This document shows positions 8,850-19,354 of a DNA stretch of 64,000 bases, in pieces. Numbering within the stretch: position 1 is the stretch's first letter; every line of letters starts with the position of its first letter. The stretch is from Halanaerobiales bacterium. Lineage in GTDB: Bacteria > Bacillota > Halanaerobiia > Halanaerobiales > M55B127. A model generated the notes under the pieces. That model saw nothing but the letters and a program-made list of their open reading frames with translations, searched no databases and was not told the DNA's origin. The position numbers were made by a program, and so were the translations under genes. Where the stretch lies: contig JAGXLU010000002.1 in assembly GCA_018334565.1 (NCBI GenBank), positions 1 through 64,000 of the forward strand, given 5' to 3'.

Positions 8850-9625
8850 GTGGTGTGTCTCTTAGTCTATACCAATAGTAGATGAAAATTCTATCTGTGC
8901 TGGAAGTATGGAAAATATGGTTGAGATATTGTGGTACTCATAGACGAAATGGGTGAGTAAACGGATAACACAAACGTCAAACTAAGTTAGCACACCAGTA
9001 TTCGACCCTACTTGTAGTAATGGCAAAGTCAAAAAGGAAGGCTAAAAGAACCTATGAAGTTGTAAAAGAAATTATAGATAATAAACTTGATTTAACATTA
9101 CACCCAGATAAAATGGTAATTACTAACTTCGGAAATGGATTTGTATTTTTAGGATTTGAATTTATAAACTGGAGATACAAAAGGCCAAGAAAGAAAGCTC
9201 TTAAAGCTTTTAAAGATAAAGTAAGAAAAGTTACCAAAAGAAACCAAGCCTGGGATATAGAATTTATCATAGGAGAGTTAAATCCTAAGATAAGGGGTTG
9301 GGGTAATTATTTTTAGTTATGGTAATGTGAAAGGTCTTTTCCGCAGATTAGATGAATGGATACGTATGAGATTGAGGTCTTATATAGAGAACAAGAAAGT
9401 AATATATAATCAAAACAAAAGAATTTCTAATGCCTTTTTCAAGCAGAAGGGACTCAAATCATTAATTACTATATTGTCCTAGAGGAGTAAAATATACAAT
9501 TATGTTGACATAGTAACGATAACTTACTCCTTGAGATGGGGCAATGGTGTATGGAAAGCCGTATACGGGAGAACCGTACGTGCAGTTTGACGAGGGGTCC
9601 CAGCAGAAATGCTGGTCTTACTCTA
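8850..9625 (+). mobile_element. group II intron remnant (internally deleted)
   Basis: Truncated, frameshifted intron-encoded protein C-terminus; domain V-like AGCCGTATACGGGAGAACCGTACGTGCAGTTT (9557-9588); domain VI-like CCAGCAGAAATGCTGG followed by TCTTACTCTAT. 5' boundary approximate. Confidence 0.75.
9013..9480 (+). pseudogene. group II intron reverse transcriptase/maturase fragment (LtrA-like C-terminus, frameshifted)
   Basis: LVVMAKSKRKAKRTYEVVKEIIDNKLDLTLHPDKMVITNFGNGFVFLGFEFINWRYKRP...IRGWGNYF, stop, then in another frame SYGNVKGLFRRLDEWIRMRLRSYIE. Removing one T from ttttt near 9312 restores the frame. Confidence 0.85.
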
Positions 9626-9712
9626 TTATAAAAAGAGGTTTTTAGTTTTAAATATTGAATTATTATAATAACAATACTATCTATTTTAGTAGTTTAGAAG
9701 GGAGTGGAGATA

Positions 9713-10276
9713 ATGAATATAACGGTTTATGGGAAAAATATTGACGTTACACCTTCACTAAAAGAGTATGCCTACGAAAAAATGGAAAAGTTGAGAAAAT
9801 ACTTTCAGGGTGAATCAATGGAGGTTCATATTACAATGGAGGTGGAAAAAGAAAGACATATTGTAGAGGTCACAGCCTATGTAAAAGGCCTAATCCTTCG
9901 TGGGGAGGAAGAAACTACTGATATGTACGCTTCACTTGATGGTGTTATTGAAAAAGTCGAAAGACAAATTCATAAATATAAAACAAGAATTCACAATAAA
10001 ATGATAGAACGTAAACAAGAATTTAAAGAAGACTATATGGAAGAAAGAGAAAAGATGGTTCAAAGCAAGAGGGAACCTGAGGCTGATGAGTTCGAACCTC
10101 AAATTGTAAAGACAAAGACTTTTGCTGTGAAACCGATGGATGTCCAGGAAGCGGTTATGCAGATGGATTTAATTGGTCATGACTTTTTTGTATTTTCCAA
10201 TGCAGATACAAGTGAAGTAAATGTGGTGTATAAAAGAAAAGATGGCAATTATGGTTTGATTGAACCAACTTTTTAA
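9713..10276 (+). CDS. hpf: ribosome hibernation promoting factor, long form
   Basis: MNITVYGKNIDVTPSLKEYAYEKMEKLRKYF ... KTFAVKPMDVQEAVMQMDLIGHDFFVFSNADTSEVNVVYKRKDGNYGLIEPTF. Confidence 0.93.
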   Translation: MNITVYGKNIDVTPSLKEYAYEKMEKLRKYFQGESMEVHITMEVEKERHIVEVTAYVKGLILRGEEETTDMYASLDGVIEKVERQIHKYKTRIHNKMIERKQEFKEDYMEEREKMVQSKREPEADEFEPQIVKTKTFAVKPMDVQEAVMQMDLIGHDFFVFSNADTSEVNVVYKRKDGNYGLIEPTF

Positions 10277-10299
10277 TAATATATTGTTATTTAAAAATG

Positions 10300-10330
10300 T
10301 TAGGCCGCCTTTAAAAAGGTGGCCTTTTGT
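10300..10330 (+). terminator. terminator downstream of hpf
   Basis: AGGCCGCCTTTaaAAAGGTGGCCTTTT hairpin plus T-run. Confidence 0.7.
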
Positions 10331-10557
10331 ATAGCTAGCAGTTTAAATAATTAGCGGGATTAAGTCCTGTACTATGAATTCAAAGAAGCAGTTAGCTGAA
10401 GGAAAGCCCGTTTGCTATAAGATAGCATCTAAAGGGTTGAAAGAAAAATACTAGGAGGTAATCAATGATAACAACCTAATAGGTCAAATTCTCCCACCTA
10501 ATCAGATACAAGATTAGAAAGGAGCTTGTTAAATTAAAAACTGCACTTAGTACAGTC

Positions 10558-11290
10558 GTGAACTATTTACACCGGTTCTATCTTACAAGTAGGTGATTTA
10601 AGAATAGAGCCAGTTGAAGGGCAGTTGAATAAAAAAACCATCCCTACTTTAAAGCCAATAGGGGCTACAGATTATTCTGTATGTTATCATTAGATAGCTC
10701 TCTTGGCAATATTGAGACTGGCATTATCATCAGCATTTTTATCACAGACAAATTTATTTTGACTTCATCTATAGTCCTTTTTACTACAAACAGCCCAAAG
10801 GTGTGAGGTATCTTTAGGATTAACTTTTTGATAGAAAATACCTTTTAAATCAGCTTTATGTTTAATAAACTGCTTTAATTGATAGAAAGCCCAGGCCTAT
10901 TTTTCATAATTATTAAGTGTATAATCATTTGTTATATTCTTTCTGATATTTTTTAGATTTTCTAACATAATTATGACATTATACTCGTCAGCTATTATAA
11001 AGTTGTTCCTTGCGACGTAATAAGTATGATCATGGGATTTAGTGTAGCTGGTAAACCTCCAGTGTTTAACGATTTTGAGAGCTGACCGAATAGCATAATT
11101 TTAATTTTTAAGTAAGTAGTTCAACTTTTTTTGTTTAGTTTTACTTGGCTTATATAGCTTTAGATGGTGTATGGTAATATAGTATTTATCAGAGAAGTTA
11201 ATCATCCACATTTGATTATAATATTGATGCCAATTAATTCAATCTTTCATTTGTAAGTAGATTGCGTGTTTTTGACTTGTATGTCAACTC
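10558..11290 (-). mobile_element. decayed IS200/IS605 (tnpB-only/IS1341-type) element
   Basis: TnpB pseudogene on minus strand; right end ends ...GTGTAAATAGTTCAC at 10558 (minus). Left boundary approximate. Confidence 0.65.
10690..11250 (-). pseudogene. TnpB (IS605 OrfB) pseudogene with several in-frame stops
   Basis: Minus-strand read: SDKYYITIHHLKLYKPSKTKQKKLNYLLKN*NYAIRSALKIVKHWRFTSYTKSHDHTYYVARNNFIIADEYNVIIMLENLKNIRKNITNDYTLNNYEK*AWAFYQLKQFIKHKADLKGIFYQKVNPKDTSHLWAVCSKKDYR*SQNKFVCDKNADDNASLNIAKRAI*. Confidence 0.85.
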
Positions 11291-11755
11291 TATATTAATT
11301 ATTTATTATATAATTAGAAGTATCAAGAAATAATAGCAAAAAAATGGAAAAAAGGGGTGAAGATTATAGCAATTCCCTTCCGCCTAAATCAAAGAAAGGA
11401 TTTAGATGAAGAGTGATAAATCATAGAATCAAATTATTTAAGATTAGTATTGCGAAAAAACTGAGTGCTGCATAAAAATTTTAATATTAAGTTTGAGCTG
11501 AGAAAACTGTTCATATTTATTAATATTTTAGAAAATATGTATACTGAAATGTACTTTTGAATAATAATTATAGAATGTTTTAAAACATTAAATAATTAAC
11601 ATTGAAATAAAAAAACTGTTCAAGTGTAAATAAAATGAATTTAACTACAGACATCTTTTTAATAAAACAAATTTAAGGCATTTCACAAAGATAATTATTT
11701 TTTAAAAGTCAGTAATTATTGTTCAGTTTAGTGAATTTAGCATACTCTGATAAAA

Positions 11756-11784
11756 TTGAGATTTGAGGTAATAAGTGTTATAAT
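11756..11784 (+). promoter_or_regulatory. secA promoter
   Basis: TTGAGA - 17 nt - TATAAT. Confidence 0.6.
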
Positions 11785-11850
11785 AAAATGTAATTTATAA
11801 ATCTATTGAATCATTATTTTTAAACTAATAAAAAACAGGTGGTATTTAAG

Positions 11851-14430
11851 ATGTTTGATTTTTTAAAAAAAATATTTAAAGATCCAAATGAAAAAGAGTT
11901 GGAAAAGCTTCAGATTGTTGTTGATAATATAAATCAATTGGAAAGCAAGCTGCAGAAGTTGAATGATTCAGAATTGAAAGCAAAAACTCCCGAGTTTAAA
12001 GAAAGATATAATAAAGGGGAAAGCTTAGATGATCTGCTGCCAGAGGCTTTTGCGGTGGTCAGAGAAGCCTCTCAACGTTCAACTGAAGAAGAATTTAGAC
12101 ACTTTGATGTGCAGTTAATGGGTGGTATAGCCTTACATGAAGGAAAAATAGCTGAGATGAAAACAGGAGAAGGCAAGACACTGGTAGCAACACTACCGGT
12201 TTATCTGAATGCCTTAACAGGCAAAGGAGTGCATGTTGTAACAGTTAATGATTATCTGGCCAAAAGGGATAGTGAATGGATGGGTCAGATTTATAAATTT
12301 TTAGGAATGGAGGTTGGAGTTGTCCTCAGTGGGATGACACCTGAAGAAAGAAAAAAGGCATATGATGCGGATGTTACTTATGGAACTAATAATGAATTTG
12401 GTTTCGATTATTTAAGAGCAAATATGGCAACAGATCCGGATAATGTTATTGAGCATGATTTTCATTTTGCAATTCTGGATGAGGTTGACAGTATATTAAT
12501 TGATGAAGCGAGAACCCCTTTAATTATTTCAGGTCCTGTGCAGGAGACATCTCAGGATTATCGTAAATTTAACAGGATTATTCCTAGATTAAAGAAAGAA
12601 GATTATGAATTAGATGAAAAGAACAACAATGTTACTTTGACTGAAAAAGGAGTACACGCCGTTGAAAATTATCTTAAAGTCGATAATCTTTTTGATGAGG
12701 ATAACTTTAGATTACACCATCAGGTAAACCAGGCACTCAGAGCCCATACATTGATGAAAAAGGATAAAGATTACATTGTTGAAGAAGGCAAGGTAAAAAT
12801 AGTAGATGAATTTACCGGGCGTGTCATGGAAGGCAGGAGATATAGTGAGGGCTTGCATCAGGCTATAGAAGCAAAAGAAGGCGTTTCTGTAAATAAGGGG
12901 AGTCAAACTTTTGCCCGTATAACCCTGCAGAATTATTTTAGGATGTATGATAAATTATCAGGAATGACAGGAACAGCTAAAACTGAAGAAGAAGAATTTA
13001 TAAAGATATATGGAATGGAAGTAATAGTAATTCCTACCAATAAACCCCTTGTTAGAGATAACAAACCTGATTTAGTTTTCAAAGACGAAAAAGACAAATT
13101 TAGTGCAGTTGTCCAGGAAATTTCTAAAAGAAATCAAAAGGGGCAGCCTTTATTAGTTGGTACTGTCGATATAGACAAATCAGAGAAATTAAGTAGGATG
13201 TTAAAACGAAAGGGAATCAAGCATAATGTCTTAAATGCTAAAAACCACAGAAAAGAAGCTGCTATAATTAAGGATGCAGGTCAAAAAAATAGTGTAACAA
13301 TTGCAACCAATATGGCAGGTAGGGGTACCGATATTGTTCTGGGAGATGGGGTAGTTAAGCTGGGAGGTCTCCATGTTCTGGGCACCGAAAGGCATGAAAG
13401 CCGCAGGATAGATAATCAATTGAGAGGGCGCGCCGGCCGACAGGGTGATCCTGGTTCTTCTCAGTTTTTTGTATCATTGGAAGATGATCTTTTAAGGCTT
13501 TTTGGTTCAGAAAATATATCCAATATCATGGATAAAATAGGCATGGAAGAAGGCCAACCAATTCAGCATAAATTAATCACAAATGCTATAGAAAAAGCTC
13601 AAATGAAAGTGGAAGGTCGTAACTTTGATCTCAGAAAAGCTATTTTAGAGTATGATGACATCTTAAATAAGCAGCGCGAGATTATCTATGAACAGAGAAC
13701 AAAGGTGCTTTTTTCTGATGAAATGGATGAGGTAATATTTGGTCTTTTAGAAAAACTCGTAGAGGATATTACGGGAAGTTTTCTCTCAGAAGATATACAT
13801 CACAGTGAATGGGATTTAGAGGGTTTGGTTGACTATTTAAATAAATTTTATTTTACAGAAAAGATTGATTCTGAGCAGTTAGTGGATAAAGAAAAACTAG
13901 ATATCAAGCAATATTTGATTAACTTTGGCAAGAGTATATACAGAGATAAAGAAGAGAAATTTAAAGAAGAAAACATGGAAAAAATTGCTAAACACATTGC
14001 CTTACGGGTTATTGATAGAAATTGGATGTCCCATTTAGATAACATGGATGAACTTAGACAGGGAATAGGATTAAGGGCTTATGGACAAAAAGATCCTTTA
14101 ACAGAGTATAAATTTGAATCTTTTGATATGTTTAATGAGATGACAGCTTCTATTAGAGAAGAAATTATAAAAAATATCTTTAGGATTGAAGTTCATAAAA
14201 GCGGCAAGCTGGACAAAAACAAAAATCGTCAAGGTTTAAATTATAGTGCGAGTGGTTCTATAAGTGCTATGGATGCTGCCAAAAGCAAGTTGCAAGGACA
14301 AAAGAAAACAAATACAAATAATAATAAACAGCAAAAAGTAAAAACAGTTGTCAAGCCTGATGAACCAGGCCGCAATGACCCGTGTCCATGTGGTAGTGGT
14401 AAAAAGTATAAAAAATGCTGTGGAAGATAA
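11851..14430 (+). CDS. secA: preprotein translocase ATPase SecA
   Basis: [17 protein letters not shown]..., [31 protein letters not shown]-terminal [20 protein letters not shown] zinc motif. Confidence 0.98.
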   Translation: MFDFLKKIFKDPNEKELEKLQIVVDNINQLESKLQKLNDSELKAKTPEFKERYNKGESLDDLLPEAFAVVREASQRSTEEEFRHFDVQLMGGIALHEGKIAEMKTGEGKTLVATLPVYLNALTGKGVHVVTVNDYLAKRDSEWMGQIYKFLGMEVGVVLSGMTPEERKKAYDADVTYGTNNEFGFDYLRANMATDPDNVIEHDFHFAILDEVDSILIDEARTPLIISGPVQETSQDYRKFNRIIPRLKKEDYELDEKNNNVTLTEKGVHAVENYLKVDNLFDEDNFRLHHQVNQALRAHTLMKKDKDYIVEEGKVKIVDEFTGRVMEGRRYSEGLHQAIEAKEGVSVNKGSQTFARITLQNYFRMYDKLSGMTGTAKTEEEEFIKIYGMEVIVIPTNKPLVRDNKPDLVFKDEKDKFSAVVQEISKRNQKGQPLLVGTVDIDKSEKLSRMLKRKGIKHNVLNAKNHRKEAAIIKDAGQKNSVTIATNMAGRGTDIVLGDGVVKLGGLHVLGTERHESRRIDNQLRGRAGRQGDPGSSQFFVSLEDDLLRLFGSENISNIMDKIGMEEGQPIQHKLITNAIEKAQMKVEGRNFDLRKAILEYDDILNKQREIIYEQRTKVLFSDEMDEVIFGLLEKLVEDITGSFLSEDIHHSEWDLEGLVDYLNKFYFTEKIDSEQLVDKEKLDIKQYLINFGKSIYRDKEEKFKEENMEKIAKHIALRVIDRNWMSHLDNMDELRQGIGLRAYGQKDPLTEYKFESFDMFNEMTASIREEIIKNIFRIEVHKSGKLDKNKNRQGLNYSASGSISAMDAAKSKLQGQKKTNTNNNKQQKVKTVVKPDEPGRNDPCPCGSGKKYKKCCGR

Positions 14431-14448
14431 GCAAGGAGTGTTAATGTG

Positions 14449-15562
14449 ATGAATAATAATTATCAGGAAAAAATTACTGAAATTGAAAAGAGATACCGTG
14501 ATCTGAGGGATCTCCTTTGACCCAAGAACCTTAAATGATCAAAAGGATAAACTGGAAGAGGAAATGTTAGCTCCTAAATTCTGGGATGATAATCAACGAG
14601 CGACCCGGATTAGTAAAAAAGTAGACAGTATAAAAAATAAACTTTCCTTACTTGCTGAACTAAAAGAAGATATAGAAGAAATAGAAATATATTTAGAGTT
14701 AATTAGTGAAAATGAAGACAAAGGTTTATTAAATGAAGTTGACAAAAAGATTAAAATACTTTCTGATAGGCTTGATAAACTTGAGCTCAAAACAAGATTG
14801 AGCGGTCAACATGACAAAAATAATGCTATACTTTCGATACATCCCGGTGCTGGTGGTACTGAATCACAAGACTGGGCGGCTATGCTGCTTAGAATGTATG
14901 ACCGTTGGGCTCAGGAACATAATTTTTTCGTAAAAACGCTTGATTTCCAAAGTGGAGATGAAGCAGGTATAAAAAGTGTAACAATACTTATGGAAGGTGA
15001 GTATGCATATGGTTACTTAAAAGGAGAAAGCGGAGTTCATAGATTGGTGAGAATTTCTCCTTTTGACTCATCAAGCAGGAGACATACTTCTTTTGCCTCA
15101 GTAGATGTGTTGCCAGAAATTGAAGAAAATATCGAAGTTGATATTGATGACCAGGATTTAAAAATAGAAACCTATCGGGCCAGTGGTGCAGGTGGCCAGC
15201 ATGTAAATAAAACGGATTCAGCTGTCAGGGTCACCCATCAACCTACTGGTGTAGTTGTTCAGTGTCAGAATGAAAGATCACAGCATAAAAATAAACAAAT
15301 GGCTTTTAAAATATTGAAAACAAGGCTTTACGAATTAAAAGAAGAGGCTCAAGCTGATAAGATAGATGAATTAAGGGGAGAACATAAGGAAATTGCTTGG
15401 GGCAGTCAAATACGTTCCTATGTATTTCACCCCTATAATATGATTAAGGACCACAGAACAGGTATGGAAGAAGGAAATACAGATAAAGTAATGGATGGTT
15501 ATCTAGATGAATTTATTGAAGCTTATTTAAAGCAGAATAACAAAGGAAATGTAAATATATAA
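14449..15562 (+). CDS. prfB: peptide chain release factor 2 (programmed +1 frameshift)
   Basis: First frame MNNNYQEKITEIEKRYRDLRDLL ends CTT TGA (14518-14520) with AGGG upstream; +1 continuation DPRTLNDQKDKLEEEMLAPKFWDD... GGQHVNKTDSAVR. Confidence 0.95.
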
Positions 15563-15582
15563 TTTAAACCCGGGAGGCAGCT

Positions 15583-17526
15583 ATGAGCAAAAAAATTTTT
15601 TATAGTTTAATAATTTTGACTCTTTTAATTGCCATTTTTGGTATAAAAGAGCGGGTTTCTATTGAACAAACAAACCACAATGTGGAGTTAGCCTTTGATT
15701 ATAATTCTCTTGCGGAGATGGGTTTGCAGTATAATAATCAAAAGCTTACTTTAAACCAGTTAAAAAATTATGGTGTGAACTCAATAGCTTTAACACCCTA
15801 TGATATAGAAAAATTGATTAAAATTGACCGGGTTATTAAATTTACCAAAAGTGAAATCAATAAAATTGAATTATTATCAGAGGGAAGAGATGGTTTTTGG
15901 CACAGTTTTCCTGATCGAAAAGAGAGTGCTTTTTTAATTTTTAGTCAAGAAGATCAGTTCTATAATAATTTAAAATATTTAAAAGATGATTTTAATCTAA
16001 GTTTTAAAAAAATAGAGGGTAAAAACATTGTTTTTTTTCCTTTCTGGACTGAGGACTACCTTTCTATAGATCTTGGGTTTTCCGAAGAATTAATCAGTGA
16101 AATTAAAGCGCAAGATCTGAATATAGTCTATAGATTTGAAAACTGGTATAATAACAGTATTAATTTTCAACTTTTAGAAAAAGTCAAAGATCAAAGTACC
16201 ATAATTTTTGCCGGTGAGGAAATTTTAGGTTATCCGAATGAACTAAAAGAGACCCAACAGATTATGAAGGAGAACAAAAATATTTTCGGTTTTATCGAAG
16301 CAATAATTAGTGTGCAGAAAGGTGAAGATAAACTCGCTCAAAATCTTAATTATAATCTAATAAGAGTTCATAGTGTTACTCAGGAAGAAATGAACAAATA
16401 TAGCCAAACTAAAATAATAGATAGATATTTAAGAGCTGTAAGGGAGAGAGACATTCGCTTTTTATATTTAAGGCCGATCATAAAAGAAAACCAAAACTTT
16501 GATTTTGTAAAAAATATGAATAAAAATTATATAGAATCTTTAAGCAATCAGCTTAAAACAGAGGGATATAATCTTGCAGATAAAGCTGTTTATTATCAAA
16601 CCTTTTCCAACAGCAGTTTCTTTTTATTAATAAGTGCTTTAGGGATATTGGTTGGTGGGATACTGCTTTTAAATGAATTTTTCAAATTTCATAAAGAAAT
16701 TATACTTTATATTTTATTTATACTTGGTATAATAGCTATACTTTTCATATATACTTTTTTTGATATATATATATTTAGAACTGGTCTTGCCTTGGGCAGC
16801 AGTATTATTTTTCCCAGCCTGGCTGTTATTACTCAGCTTTTAAAGAAGGATAAGAAAAAAACAGTTTTAAATTATATTATCGGAGCCTTAATTACTTTAA
16901 CTGGAGCTATTTTTCTAATATCAGCTTTAGCAGATATAAGTTATTTAACCAAAATTCAACAATTTAGGGGCGTCAAATTAGCTTTTTTAATGCCTCTTGT
17001 GATTATAACAATTTATTATTTCGTGGAATATATTGTACGACAGGATGAGCTCAGTACCAGAGATAAATTGATGCAAATTTTTGATATGAATTTAAAAGCT
17101 AAACACCTTTTGATACTAGTTTTTATTGCTTTAACCGGCATATATTATATCCTGAGGACCGGGAATTTCCCCATACTTGCTGTTTCTTCCATAGAAGAAA
17201 AAATTAGAGTAATACTAGAAAAATTGTTATATGTAAGGCCTCGCTTTAAAGAATTTTTGATAGGTCATCCTGCTTTTATTATTGCACTGTATTATTTTAA
17301 AGATCTAAAAAATAATTATGTACTGTATTTTTTAAGCCTACTTGCTGTAGTTGGGCAACTTAATATCACAAATTCATTTGCTCATATACATACCCCGGTA
17401 CTTATTTCTTTATTAAGAACTATACATGGGCTCTGGCTTGGTCTGTTGATTGGGCTTGTTGTTGTTTTTATAATTAGGTTTATTTTTATATATTTTATAA
17501 AAAAGAAGGATAAAATAGATGTATAA
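15583..17526 (+). CDS. DUF5693-like polytopic membrane protein
   Basis: 647 aa; extracellular N-terminal half then several TMs; directly upstream of csaB with 8-nt overlap. Confidence 0.65.
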   Translation: MSKKIFYSLIILTLLIAIFGIKERVSIEQTNHNVELAFDYNSLAEMGLQYNNQKLTLNQLKNYGVNSIALTPYDIEKLIKIDRVIKFTKSEINKIELLSEGRDGFWHSFPDRKESAFLIFSQEDQFYNNLKYLKDDFNLSFKKIEGKNIVFFPFWTEDYLSIDLGFSEELISEIKAQDLNIVYRFENWYNNSINFQLLEKVKDQSTIIFAGEEILGYPNELKETQQIMKENKNIFGFIEAIISVQKGEDKLAQNLNYNLIRVHSVTQEEMNKYSQTKIIDRYLRAVRERDIRFLYLRPIIKENQNFDFVKNMNKNYIESLSNQLKTEGYNLADKAVYYQTFSNSSFFLLISALGILVGGILLLNEFFKFHKEIILYILFILGIIAILFIYTFFDIYIFRTGLALGSSIIFPSLAVITQLLKKDKKKTVLNYIIGALITLTGAIFLISALADISYLTKIQQFRGVKLAFLMPLVIITIYYFVEYIVRQDELSTRDKLMQIFDMNLKAKHLLILVFIALTGIYYILRTGNFPILAVSSIEEKIRVILEKLLYVRPRFKEFLIGHPAFIIALYYFKDLKNNYVLYFLSLLAVVGQLNITNSFAHIHTPVLISLLRTIHGLWLGLLIGLVVVFIIRFIFIYFIKKKDKIDV

Positions 17527-18586
17527 AATAATGCTCTCCGGTTATTTTGGGTTCAATAATCTAGGTGATGAAGCTATCTTGACCAGCATGGTTGATATGA
17601 TTAAAAGAGCAGATCAAGAGGAAGAAATAATAATACTTTCACAAAATCCAGAAATGACAGCCAAAAAGCATAAAACTGATTCCATATACCGCTATAATCT
17701 ATTTAACATCTTATCTAGAATGAAAAGTAGTAATATTTTTATTAGTGGTGGGGGCAGCTTACTTCAGGATAAAACCAGTTTTAAGACTGTGCCTTATTAT
17801 CTAGGGTTAATATTTTTAGCTCAGCTTTTTAAGATGAAAACGATATTTTTTGCTCAGGGAGTCGGTCCTGTTAAAAATAAGTTTTATAGATATCTGATAA
17901 AAAAAGTACTAAAAAATGTCGATCATATTTCCGTTAGAGATGAAAACTCAAAAAAGTTTTTAATTAGTATAGGTATAAATGAAAAAAATATTGAAGTTAT
18001 AGAAGATCCTGTATATGCTATTAAACCGGATATTATAAAGAAAAGAAAAAATTTAGATACAAAAAATATTGGTGTTTCAGTACGGGACTGGGGCAGTAAT
18101 CATTATCTAAAAATTTTAGCTGAATTTTTAAATTCATTGAATAAAAATGAAGATCTTTCTGTTACTATAATTCCATTTCATGAGGGTAAAGACATAAAAA
18201 TCAGTAGAAAACTTCTAGGATTATTAGAGACTAAGGTAAAAATTATTGAATATACAGATAATGCAAAACAGATCAATGATCTTTACAGTTCTTTTGATAT
18301 GTTTATAGGACTAAGACTACATTCCCTTATTTTTGCAGCAGTTAACCATATTCCCTTTATAGGGATAAGTTATGATCCAAAAGTAAATAGTTTAATTAAA
18401 GAGATGGGCTATCAAAAAGAAATTACTACAGAAAATATCAGTTTAGCAAAATTAAAAGAGAGTTATTATAGAATAAAAGATGATAAAGATGAGATTATTC
18501 AACAAATTAAAGATAAAGTAAATGATAAAAGCAATGGACTTTCAGATCTATTAAGACAAATAATTAAAGAATTGAAAGGTGAATAG
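17519..18586 (+). CDS. csaB: polysaccharide pyruvyl transferase CsaB
   Basis: MLSGYFGFNNLGDEAILTSMVDMIK, FISGGGSLLQD, FFAQGVGPVK, SVRDENSKKFL, GLRLHSLIFAAVNHIPFIGISYDPKV. Confidence 0.9.
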   Translation: MYKIMLSGYFGFNNLGDEAILTSMVDMIKRADQEEEIIILSQNPEMTAKKHKTDSIYRYNLFNILSRMKSSNIFISGGGSLLQDKTSFKTVPYYLGLIFLAQLFKMKTIFFAQGVGPVKNKFYRYLIKKVLKNVDHISVRDENSKKFLISIGINEKNIEVIEDPVYAIKPDIIKKRKNLDTKNIGVSVRDWGSNHYLKILAEFLNSLNKNEDLSVTIIPFHEGKDIKISRKLLGLLETKVKIIEYTDNAKQINDLYSSFDMFIGLRLHSLIFAAVNHIPFIGISYDPKVNSLIKEMGYQKEITTENISLAKLKESYYRIKDDKDEIIQQIKDKVNDKSNGLSDLLRQIIKELKGE

Positions 18587-18587
18587 T

Positions 18588-19322
18588 TTGAAGGATAAGA
18601 TTAGGATACTTACACTCAATATTAATAACATAAATATGCAGGATCTACTACAAGAACTGCAGGTGGTTTTAGATTCCAAAAATAAAAAAAAGATTATTTT
18701 TACACCGAATTCAGAAATAGCTGTTCTCGCCTTTGATGACAGTGATTTTTCCCATATGTTAAATCGTGCGGATTATCTCATTCCAGATGGAGCGGGCCTG
18801 CTTTTAGCAGCAAGGATACTTAACCGAAACTTAAAAGAAAGGGTAGCAGGTTATGATTTGATGAAAAATTTACTTAACATTATTAATGGCAGAGAGGGCT
18901 CGATTTATTTTTTGGGTGGTAGAGCGGATGTAATAGAGTTAGCCGTAAAAAATATCAGACGAGAAATGGAAGATATTAATATTGCAGGATACCATCACGG
19001 TTATTTTGATCAGAATAAGAAAGTTAAAATAATTAAAGAAATTAATCAAAAAGAACCTGATATTTTGTTAGTTGGTATGGGAGTTCCTCGTCAGGAGGAG
19101 TTTTTGGATCATAATATTGATTCTTTAAATATAAAAATAGGATTAACGGTTGGAGGAAGTTTCGATGTTCTGGCCGGCAAAATAAAAAGAGCACCATTAT
19201 GGATGCAGAAGATCTATCTTGAATGGTTTTACCGTTTGTTACAGGAGCCGAAAAGGTTTAAAAGAATGTTTCGTTTGCCTCGCTTTATATTTTTAAATCT
19301 CAAAGAAAAATATAATGTATGA
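18588..19322 (+). CDS. WecB/TagA/CpsF family glycosyltransferase
   Basis: FTPNSEIAVLA, YLIPDGAGLLLAARIL, YFLGGRADV, LLVGMGVPRQEEFL, VGGSFDVLAGKIKRAPLWMQKIYLEWFYRLLQEPKRFKRM. Confidence 0.9.
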   Translation: MKDKIRILTLNINNINMQDLLQELQVVLDSKNKKKIIFTPNSEIAVLAFDDSDFSHMLNRADYLIPDGAGLLLAARILNRNLKERVAGYDLMKNLLNIINGREGSIYFLGGRADVIELAVKNIRREMEDINIAGYHHGYFDQNKKVKIIKEINQKEPDILLVGMGVPRQEEFLDHNIDSLNIKIGLTVGGSFDVLAGKIKRAPLWMQKIYLEWFYRLLQEPKRFKRMFRLPRFIFLNLKEKYNV

Positions 19323-19354
19323 AGAGAATCAATATATAGGAAGGAAGAGTATAT

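Noticed and set aside
10340-10450. Possible riboswitch or second IS right end downstream of hpf
   Set aside because: Some short stems but no recognisable conserved core and no adjacent gene to regulate; kept only as an unassigned region.
11574-11589. Perfect 16-bp palindrome AATGTTTTAAAACATT upstream of secA
   Set aside because: AT-rich composition makes such palindromes likely by chance; no second copy or clear promoter relation was seen.
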